Origin: Modestobacter italicus
Lineage (GTDB): Bacteria > Actinomycetota > Actinomycetes > Mycobacteriales > Geodermatophilaceae
DNA: 64,000 nucleotides
NCBI RefSeq assembly: GCF_019799965.1
Contig: NZ_JABGCJ010000002.1
Coordinates: 558,001 to 622,000 of the forward strand
Reading direction: 5' to 3'
Shown: positions 58,120 to 64,000 of the stretch, piece after piece
Position numbering within the stretch: the stretch's first letter is position 1
Layout: every line of letters starts with the position of its first letter
The notes under the pieces: generated by a model
What the model saw: only the letters and a program-made list of their open reading frames with translations
Database searches by the model: none
What the model was told of the DNA's origin: nothing
Position numbers and translations under genes: made by a program

Positions 58120-59107
58120 CGAGCATCACCTCTCGTCGGTCACCGAAGATGCCCTGGGGTCGGAACACCAACAACAGCATGAGCCCGAGTCCGACGAGGA
58201 CGAAGCGGATCTGGGCCACGTCGGTCGAGGACAGCAGCGCCTCGGGGATGACGCCGTTGGAGATCAGCGCCCGCAGGCCGGTGTCGGCGAACTGCAGGAT
58301 GAACAGCAGCAGCATCGACCCCAGCACCGGGCCGAGCACCCGGGCGGCCCCGCCCAGGATGAGCGCGGCGTAGGCCAGGAAGGTGTTGGCGTTCTGGTAC
58401 TGGTCCGGCAGCGCCGACCCGGTGCCAAGGGCGTAGACCATCCCGCCGAAGGCGCCGAAGACACCGCCGAGCACCAGTGCCTGCATCTTGTAGGCGTAGA
58501 CGTTCTTGCCCAGCGCGCGGACGGCGTCCTCGTCCTCCCGGATGGCCTTCACCACGCGGCCCCAGGGGCTGCGCATGAGCTGCCAGACCAGCAGGCTGGC
58601 CAGCGCCACGAGCGTCCAGCCGACCAGCACCACCCACAGCTCCGCACCGCTCCAGCTGGTGCCGAGGATGTCGTAGCGGCGCTGGGTGTCCCAGGGCGCC
58701 AGGTCGATGAAGTCGCCGTTGAAGGCCGCCAGGCCGCGGGTGCCACCGGTGACCGGGGTGGCTGAGACCGACCGGAACACCAGTCTGAGCCCCTCGGCCG
58801 TGGCGATCGTGACGATCGCCAGGTAGTCGGCCCGCAGCCGCAGGGTCGGCAGACCCAGCAGCAGCGCGAGGACGACGGCGGCGGCCAGGCCGATGAGCAC
58901 GCCGACCCAGAACGGCAGACCCCACTGGCTCACCGAGATGGCGATGCCGAAGCCACCGAGCATGGCGAAGGCGATCTGCCCGAAGTTGAGCAGGCCGGTG
59001 TAGCCGAAGTGGACGTTGATGCCGATGGCCAGCAGGGCGAAGAAGATCGCCTGGAAGCCGAAGAACGCCTTGCCGGCGATCGCGAACGCGTTGAGGAGAT
59101 CGGACAT
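58109..59107 (-). CDS. livM: Branched-chain amino-acid ABC transporter permease LivM
   Basis: 332-aa membrane permease with about 9-10 spans. Family motifs: INVHFGYTGLLNFGQIAFAM near the N-terminus, GLPTLRLRADYLAIVTIATA, the ATPase-contact loop SPWGRVVKAIREDEDAVRAL with GKN, and C-terminal LLLVFRPQGIFGDRREV. The ATG at 59107 lies 5 bp after the livH stop. An open frame extends 79 codons upstream, but only into livH. Confidence 0.94.
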   Translation of the reverse strand: MSDLLNAFAIAGKAFFGFQAIFFALLAIGINVHFGYTGLLNFGQIAFAMLGGFGIAISVSQWGLPFWVGVLIGLAAAVVLALLLGLPTLRLRADYLAIVTIATAEGLRLVFRSVSATPVTGGTRGLAAFNGDFIDLAPWDTQRRYDILGTSWSGAELWVVLVGWTLVALASLLVWQLMRSPWGRVVKAIREDEDAVRALGKNVYAYKMQALVLGGVFGAFGGMVYALGTGSALPDQYQNANTFLAYAALILGGAARVLGPVLGSMLLLFILQFADTGLRALISNGVIPEALLSSTDVAQIRFVLVGLGLMLLLVFRPQGIFGDRREVMLDAR

Positions 59108-59112
59108 CGCGG

Positions 59113-60486
59113 TCAGCCGATCCGGGCCCGGCTGCCCAGGATGCCCTGGGGGCGGATCACGAGGATGACGATCAAGAGGAGCAGCCCTCCGACGTACTTC
59201 ATGTCGTCCGGGATGACGAGCGTGGACATCTGCACGAACACACCGACGATCACGCTGCCGACCAGGGCGCCGTAGGCCGTGCCCAGGCCGCCGAGGGTGA
59301 CGCCGGCGAACATCAGGAGGAGCAGCCGGAAGCCCATGTCCCACTGGACCTGGTCGGACAGGCCGAGCAGCACGCCGCCGAGGGTGGCCAGCGCCCCGCC
59401 CATCATCCAGACGACCAGGATCACCCGGTTGACGTCGATGCCGGAGGAGGCGGCGAGGTCGCGGTTGTCGGCGACCGCGCGCATCGCCTTCCCGATCTTG
59501 GTGCGCTGCAACATCAGCGCCACCAGCACCAGGACGACGACGGAGATGACGATCGAGGCCAGCGACCGGTTGGTGAGGGTGAAGGCGCCGTAGTCGACCG
59601 CGCGCTGGCTCTGGAAGTCGCCGTAGGGGTTGGAGAACCCGCCGTAGACGATCTGGATCAGGTAGCGCAGCAGCAGCGACAGGCCGATGGAGACCACCAG
59701 CGCGGCGATCAGGCCGGTGCCACGCCTGCGCAGCGGCCGCCAGATGCCCAGCTCGTTGAGCGCTCCGACCGCGGCCCCGGCGACCATGGCGATGATCGTC
59801 GCCGGGATCAGCGGCACCCCGCCCCGGACGTTGATGTACCAGGCGATGATCGCGCCGATGGTGACCAGCTCGCCGTGCGCGAAGTTGGTCAGCCCGGTGG
59901 TGCCGAAGATCAGCGACAGGCCCACGGCGCAGACGGCGATGAGCAGCCCGAAGCGCAGGCCGTCGACGAGCAGCTGGACGGCGCGGATCGTGCTGCCGCC
60001 GCCTCCGCTGCTGCCGTCCTGGAGGCCGAAGTTGACCGGCTGGCTGCGGCCGTTGTCGACGGTGACCGTGCGCGTGTCACCGCCGCCGCCCAGCTCGACG
60101 CCGTCGGGCAGCGCCTCGGCGTCCAGGCTGATCGTGTAGTCACCGGCTCCCGGGAGGTCGATGGCGAACCGGCCGTCCTCGTCGGTCTCGACCGAGTCGA
60201 CCTCGTCGCCGGCGGCGGTCTCGACCGTCACCTCGACGCCCTCGATCGGGCCGCTCCGGCTGGTCTGCAGCGTGCCGACGAGGCGTTCGCCCTCGGCGCC
60301 GGCGATGCCCGGCGCGACCAGCGCCAGCAGCATGCCGAAGGTGGCCACCAGCAGGGCCAGCACCAGCGGACGGCGGCCGGAGCGCCACCGGTCGAGCCGG
60401 CGGCCGCCGGCGGTGGACGGAGCGGGCACCTCCCCGGTGTTGCTGCGTTCCCCGTGCCTGTGGGCGCGGTGGGGCGCGTGCGTCAC
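59113..60486 (-). CDS. livH: LivH permease with N-terminal extracytoplasmic beta-domain
   Basis: 457-aa permease, well over the usual 290-300. The N-terminal 40 residues are basic. A signal or anchor helix is at 41-63 (LVLALLVATFGMLLALVAPG). Residues 68-155 look like a carboxypeptidase-regulatory or transthyretin-like beta-sandwich (LVGTLQTSRSGPIEGVEVTV, SVETDEDGRFAIDLPGAGDY). A Gly/Ser linker at 159-165 follows, then the LivH core (GLSLIFGTTGLTNFAHGELV, SNPYGDF, KIGKAMRAVADNRDLAASSG). First gene of livHMGF. GTG at 60486. Confidence 0.92.
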   Translation of the reverse strand: MTHAPHRAHRHGERSNTGEVPAPSTAGGRRLDRWRSGRRPLVLALLVATFGMLLALVAPGIAGAEGERLVGTLQTSRSGPIEGVEVTVETAAGDEVDSVETDEDGRFAIDLPGAGDYTISLDAEALPDGVELGGGGDTRTVTVDNGRSQPVNFGLQDGSSGGGGSTIRAVQLLVDGLRFGLLIAVCAVGLSLIFGTTGLTNFAHGELVTIGAIIAWYINVRGGVPLIPATIIAMVAGAAVGALNELGIWRPLRRRGTGLIAALVVSIGLSLLLRYLIQIVYGGFSNPYGDFQSQRAVDYGAFTLTNRSLASIVISVVVLVLVALMLQRTKIGKAMRAVADNRDLAASSGIDVNRVILVVWMMGGALATLGGVLLGLSDQVQWDMGFRLLLLMFAGVTLGGLGTAYGALVGSVIVGVFVQMSTLVIPDDMKYVGGLLLLIVILVIRPQGILGSRARIG

Positions 60487-60517
60487 TCGACCTCCCAGCC
60501 GTTGGATGTGAGCCGGG

Positions 60518-60523
60518 ACAGTA
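60518..60523 (-). promoter_or_regulatory. Probable -10 box of the liv operon
   Basis: TACTGT (minus strand), about 31 nt before the livH GTG. No convincing -35. Confidence 0.4.
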
Positions 60524-60606
60524 GCCCACCCCTGTTACGCGGATCGACCTGCTGGGACACACCGTGACCCATCTGCGACACGCCGATCTGGTAAGGCCGC
60601 GGAGAA

Positions 60607-60625
60607 CCGGCGCGCAGCGCGCCGG
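60607..60625 (-). terminator. Hairpin after the thioesterase gene
   Basis: CCGGCGCG and CGCGCCGG arms with a 3-nt loop, 38 bp downstream of the thioesterase stop and upstream of livH. Confidence 0.45.
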
Positions 60626-60662
60626 CGCCAGAGCGTGGGGACGCCGGGGGGAGCGCGTCGGC

Positions 60663-61067
60663 TCAGCGGGCCGGTCGGACCATGCAGGTCAGGCGGGCGG
60701 TCGCCGTCGCCCGGCCCGCCTCGTCGGTGACCTCGACCAGGTAGGTGGCGAGCGTGCGGCCGCGGCGGGCCGGGGTGCACACCGCGGTGACCACGCCGGC
60801 GGACGCGCCGCGCAGGTAGCTGGCGTTGAGCTCGATGCCGACCACGTTGCCGCCCTGCCCGGCGTGCAGCATGGCCGCCCACGACCCGATGCTCTCCACC
60901 AGCGCGCAGGTGGCGCCGCCGTGCAGCAGGCCGAAGGGCTGCTCGTTGCCGGCGACCGGCATGGTCGCGACCAGCCGTTCGGGGTCCCAGTCGGTGATCT
61001 GGATGCCGAGCTTCTCGTCCAGCGGGCCCTGCGTCGGCGGCAGCCACTCGGGCCGAGGTGTGGTCAC
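60663..61067 (-). CDS. PaaI-type hot-dog thioesterase
   Basis: 134-aa single hot-dog enzyme. QPFGLLHGGATCALVESIGS is the PaaI/YdiI motif (HGG plus the acidic residue), followed by GIELNASYLRGASAG and ATARLTCMVRPA. Expected to hydrolyse acyl- or aryl-CoA; substrate unknown. The GTG at 61067 is chosen over 61124 because TACGGT lies 6 nt upstream and the longer form would run into the polA promoter. Divergent from polA. Confidence 0.88.
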   Translation of the reverse strand: MTTPRPEWLPPTQGPLDEKLGIQITDWDPERLVATMPVAGNEQPFGLLHGGATCALVESIGSWAAMLHAGQGGNVVGIELNASYLRGASAGVVTAVCTPARRGRTLATYLVEVTDEAGRATATARLTCMVRPAR

Positions 61068-61073
61068 CCGGGC

Positions 61074-61079
61074 ACCGTA
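61074..61079 (-). promoter_or_regulatory. -10 box, PaaI-type thioesterase (leaderless)
   Basis: TACGGT (minus strand) ends 6 nt before the GTG at 61067. Confidence 0.5.
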
Positions 61080-61123
61080 GACAACGGGCCCTCGCGGCGA
61101 CCCGGACCGTCGTGCCCCGCACA

Positions 61124-61129
61124 TAGGAT
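61124..61129 (+). promoter_or_regulatory. -10 box of polA (leaderless)
   Basis: TAGGAT ends 8 nt before the ATG at 61138. A GTG at 61132 is only 2 nt away and so is a less likely start. Confidence 0.5.
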
Positions 61130-61137
61130 CGGTGCCG

Positions 61138-63879
61138 ATGTCCGCTCCTGCTGCTGCCCCCGCGTCCGCTCCCGCCGCGCCCGCCGACGGCGCCCGTCCG
61201 CGGCTGCTGCTGCTCGACGGCCACTCGCTGGCCTACCGGGCCTTCTTCGCGCTCCCGGTGGAGAACTTCTCCACCACGACGGGGCAGCCGACGAACGCCG
61301 TGTACGGCTTCACGTCGATGCTGATCAACGTGCTGCGCGACGAGCAGCCCAGCCACCTGGCGGTCGCGTTCGACGTCAGCCGCAAGACCTTCCGCAGCGA
61401 GATCTACGCCGAGTACAAGGCCAACCGCTCGGAGAGCCCCACCGACTTCCGCGGCCAGGTCAGCCTGGTGCAGGAGGTGCTCGGCGCCCTGCACGTGCCG
61501 GTGATCACCGCGGAGAACTACGAGGCCGACGACGTCATCGCCACCCTCACCGTGCAGGCGGTGGAGCAGGGCATGGACGTGCTGATCTGCACCGGCGACC
61601 GCGACGCGCTGCAGCTGGTCAACGAGCACGTCACCGTGCTCTACCCGCGCAAGGGCGTCTCCGACCTCACCCGGTTCACCCCGGAGGAGGTGGAGGCCAA
61701 GTACGGCCTGACCCCGACGCAGTACCCGGACTTCGCCGCGCTGCGGGGCGACCCCAGCGACAACCTCCCCAGCATCCCGAGCGTGGGGGAGAAGACCGCC
61801 GCCAAGTGGGTGCGCGAGTACGGCTCACTCGACGCACTCGTCGACCAGGTCGACACCGTCAGGGGCAAGGTGGGGGAGAAGCTGCGCGAGCACCTCTCCT
61901 CGGTGCTGCAGAACCGGCGGCTCACCGAGCTCGACCGCGCCGTGCCGCTGGAGGTCGGGCCGGCCGACCTCGCCGTCCAGCCGTGGGACCGCAACGAGGT
62001 GCACACCCTCTTCGACAACCTGCAGTTCCGGGTGCTGCGCGACCGGCTCTTCGCCACCCTCGCCACCCCGGAGCCGGAGGTCGACGGCGGCTTCGAGGTG
62101 ACCGCAGACCGGCTCGCCGCGGGCGAACTCGCCGGCTGGCTCACCGCGCACGCGCGCACCGGGCACACCGGGGTCGTCTTCCGGGGCACGTGGGGCCGCG
62201 GTGTCGGCGAGCTGACCGGCCTCGCGCTGGCCGCCGCCGACGACCACGCCACCTTCGTCGACCTGGGCCCCGACCTCGACCCCGCCGACGAGCAGGCGCT
62301 GGCCGCCTGGCTGGCCGACCCGGCGACCCCCAAGGTCGTGCACGAGGTCAAGGGCCCGCTGCTGGCGATCTGGAACCGCGGCTGGGACCTGCAGGGCATG
62401 GTCAGCGACACCGCCCTCGCGGCCTACCTGGTCAACCCCGGACAGCGCTCGTTCGACCTCGGTGACCTGGCGGTGCGCTACCTGCGCCGGGAGCTCAAGG
62501 ACGCCGCGGAGCCGGAGGGCCAGCTGACCCTCGACGGGCTCGGGCCCTCGGATGAGGACGTCGCCGCGGCCGCCGCGCACGCCGACGTCCTCAAGGCGGT
62601 GGCGGTCAACGACCTGTCCGACGCCCTGGAGCAGGTGCTGGGGCAGAAGGGCGGTGACCAGCTGCTCGGCGACATCGAGCTGCCGCTGACCCGGGTCCTC
62701 GCGGCCATGGAGCACCGGGGCATCGCCGCGGACCTGGACTTCCTGCACGAGCTGCAGCGCGAGTTCGCCGCCGCGGTGACCGAGGCGGCGGACGAGGCCT
62801 ATGCGGTCATCGGCAAGGAGATCAACCTCGGTTCGCCCAAGCAGCTGCAGGCGGTCCTCTTCGACGAGCTCGGGCTGCCCAAGACGAAGAAGAACAAGAC
62901 CGGCTACACCACCGACGCCGACGCGCTCACGTCGCTGCTGGCCTCCACCGGGCACCCGTTCCTGGAGCACCTGCTGCGGCACCGCGACGTCACCCGGCTG
63001 CGCACCGTCATCGACGGGCTGATCCCGATGGTCGACGAGGTCGGGCGGGTGCACACCACCTACCAGCAGACCATCGCGGCCACCGGCCGGCTCTCCTCGA
63101 CCGACCCGAACCTGCAGAACATCCCGATCCGCAGCGCCGAGGGCCGGCGGATCCGCCAGGCGTTCGTCGTGGGCTCGGGCTACGAGTCGCTGATGACGGC
63201 CGACTACAGCCAGATCGAGATGCGGATCATGGCCCACCTCTCCGAGGACGCCGGCCTGATCGAGGCCTTCACCTCGGGGGAGGACCTGCACTCCTTCGTC
63301 GCCTCCCGGGCGTTCGGCATCCCGATCTCCGACGTCGACCCGGAGATGCGCCGCCGGATCAAGGCGATGAGCTACGGCCTGGCGTACGGGCTGAGCGCCT
63401 ACGGCCTGGCGCAGCAGCTGCGGATCTCCGCCGAGGAGGCCCGCGAGCAGATGCACGCCTACTTCGAGCGGTTCGGCGGCATCCGCGACTACCTCGACGG
63501 GGTGGTCGACGACGCCCGGCAGACCGGCTACACCGAGACGACGCTGGGCCGGCGTCGCTACCTGCCCGACCTGACCAGCGACAACCGGCAGCGCCGGGAG
63601 ATGGCCGAGCGCATGGCGCTCAACGCCCCCATCCAGGGGTCGGCCGCCGACGTGATCAAGGTGGCCATGCTGAACGTGGAGCGGGCGATCGAGGCCGAGG
63701 GGCTGCGGTCCCGGATGCTGCTGCAGGTGCACGACGAGCTCGTGCTCGAGGTGGCCGCCGGTGAGCACGACGCGCTGGAGGCGCTGGTGCGCCGGGAGAT
63801 GGCCGGGGCCGCGCAGCTGTCGGTGCCGCTGGAGGTCTCGGTCGGCTTCGGCACCAGCTGGGACGCCGCCGCCCACTGA
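61138..63879 (+). CDS. polA: DNA polymerase I
   Basis: Repair and Okazaki-fragment-processing polymerase, 913 aa. N-terminal 5'-3' exonuclease/FEN domain (LLLLDGHSLAYRAFFALP, LICTGDRDALQLV, LRGDPSDNLPSIPSVGEKTA). The middle 3'-5' exonuclease-like domain lacks a clear DxE proofreading motif, as is usual in Actinobacteria. Polymerase domain: ATGRLSSTDPNLQNIPIRS, motif A MTADYSQIEMRIMAHLSED, motif B RRRIKAMSYGLAYGLSAYGL, motif C LLQVHDELVLEV. Size is typical. Confidence 0.97.
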   Translation: MSAPAAAPASAPAAPADGARPRLLLLDGHSLAYRAFFALPVENFSTTTGQPTNAVYGFTSMLINVLRDEQPSHLAVAFDVSRKTFRSEIYAEYKANRSESPTDFRGQVSLVQEVLGALHVPVITAENYEADDVIATLTVQAVEQGMDVLICTGDRDALQLVNEHVTVLYPRKGVSDLTRFTPEEVEAKYGLTPTQYPDFAALRGDPSDNLPSIPSVGEKTAAKWVREYGSLDALVDQVDTVRGKVGEKLREHLSSVLQNRRLTELDRAVPLEVGPADLAVQPWDRNEVHTLFDNLQFRVLRDRLFATLATPEPEVDGGFEVTADRLAAGELAGWLTAHARTGHTGVVFRGTWGRGVGELTGLALAAADDHATFVDLGPDLDPADEQALAAWLADPATPKVVHEVKGPLLAIWNRGWDLQGMVSDTALAAYLVNPGQRSFDLGDLAVRYLRRELKDAAEPEGQLTLDGLGPSDEDVAAAAAHADVLKAVAVNDLSDALEQVLGQKGGDQLLGDIELPLTRVLAAMEHRGIAADLDFLHELQREFAAAVTEAADEAYAVIGKEINLGSPKQLQAVLFDELGLPKTKKNKTGYTTDADALTSLLASTGHPFLEHLLRHRDVTRLRTVIDGLIPMVDEVGRVHTTYQQTIAATGRLSSTDPNLQNIPIRSAEGRRIRQAFVVGSGYESLMTADYSQIEMRIMAHLSEDAGLIEAFTSGEDLHSFVASRAFGIPISDVDPEMRRRIKAMSYGLAYGLSAYGLAQQLRISAEEAREQMHAYFERFGGIRDYLDGVVDDARQTGYTETTLGRRRYLPDLTSDNRQRREMAERMALNAPIQGSAADVIKVAMLNVERAIEAEGLRSRMLLQVHDELVLEVAAGEHDALEALVRREMAGAAQLSVPLEVSVGFGTSWDAAAH

Positions 63880-63884
63880 GGAAG

Positions 63885-63953
63885 GACCACCCTGCCCCCA
63901 CCGCTCGCGAGCTCGCGGCGGGCCCCTGCATCCGGGCCACGGGCGGAGTGGTC
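63885..63953. terminator. Imperfect hairpin after polA
   Basis: GACCACCCTGCCC (63885-63897) pairs with 63941-63953 in 11 of 13 positions, between polA and a convergent gene. Confidence 0.4.
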
Positions 63954-64000
63954 AGCCGGCGGGGCGGGCCAGCGGGAAGGTGCGCACCAGCTGCCAGGAA
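63952..64000 (-). CDS. C-terminal end of an unidentified gene (partial)
   Basis: Only the last 15 codons are in the window: SWQLVRTFPLARPAG followed by TGA at 63954-63952. High GC3 and a convergent terminator upstream support a real gene end. Too short to assign. Confidence 0.4.
   Translation of the reverse strand, partial: SWQLVRTFPLARPAG

Overview
The window is chromosomal DNA from a very GC-rich actinobacterium. The use of GTG starts, the ANTAR regulator next to polA, the adjacent his and trp genes, lgt behind trpA and a type-2 IleRS all point to Actinobacteria. The overall look suggests Geodermatophilaceae (Blastococcus, Geodermatophilus or Modestobacter); that family assignment is an inference from gene order and composition, not a search result. 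Except for 49.8-53.0 kb the window is densely packed housekeeping DNA with many 4-bp start/stop overlaps.

Layout. 1-8 kb: ileS (partial), a CPA1 cation/proton antiporter, malate:quinone oxidoreductase, lspA, an RluD-type pseudouridine synthase, a CPBP protease and a GNAT acetyltransferase. 8-12.5 kb: dnaE and a membrane protein. 12.6-32 kb: a LON-domain protein and the histidine genes in three blocks (hisDCB-smORF-hisH; hisA-ridA-hisF; hisI), separated by an SDR, nitroreductase, DinB-like and AraC block and then by a heterodimeric ABC exporter, small membrane proteins and an FAD dehydrogenase. 32-38.7 kb: tryptophan genes trpE, trp-associated membrane protein, trpC, trpB, trpA, then lgt. No trpF is present, and hisA looks like the bifunctional PriA. 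39-47.8 kb: gltBD, pyk, tesB. 47.9-49.7 kb: a PLP decarboxylase with a low-complexity tail.

49.8-53.0 kb is a decayed accessory island: a frameshifted IS3-family remnant, a lower-GC secreted small protein with its own sigma-A-like promoter, an IS256-family remnant, and a broken second copy of the 5' end of the decarboxylase gene. It is bounded on the right by the 3' end of a tRNA-Leu(CAA)-like gene. 53.1-60.5 kb: the ANTAR regulator PdtaR and a branched-chain-amino-acid-type ABC system, livHMGF on the minus strand with its binding protein on the plus strand. 60.6-64 kb: a PaaI-type thioesterase and polA.

The most unusual object is the Liv-type substrate-binding lipoprotein at 53947-55281. 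After a normal lipoprotein signal, its C-terminal half-domain comes first and its N-terminal half-domain second, so the gene encodes a circular permutation of the periplasmic-binding fold. Its partner permease LivH carries an extra N-terminal extracytoplasmic beta-domain. Other points of note are a GXHH-type IleRS active site, an asymmetric ABC exporter, several families of long perfect palindromes between genes, and a recurrent TANNNT box 6-8 nt before start codons that implies extensive leaderless transcription.
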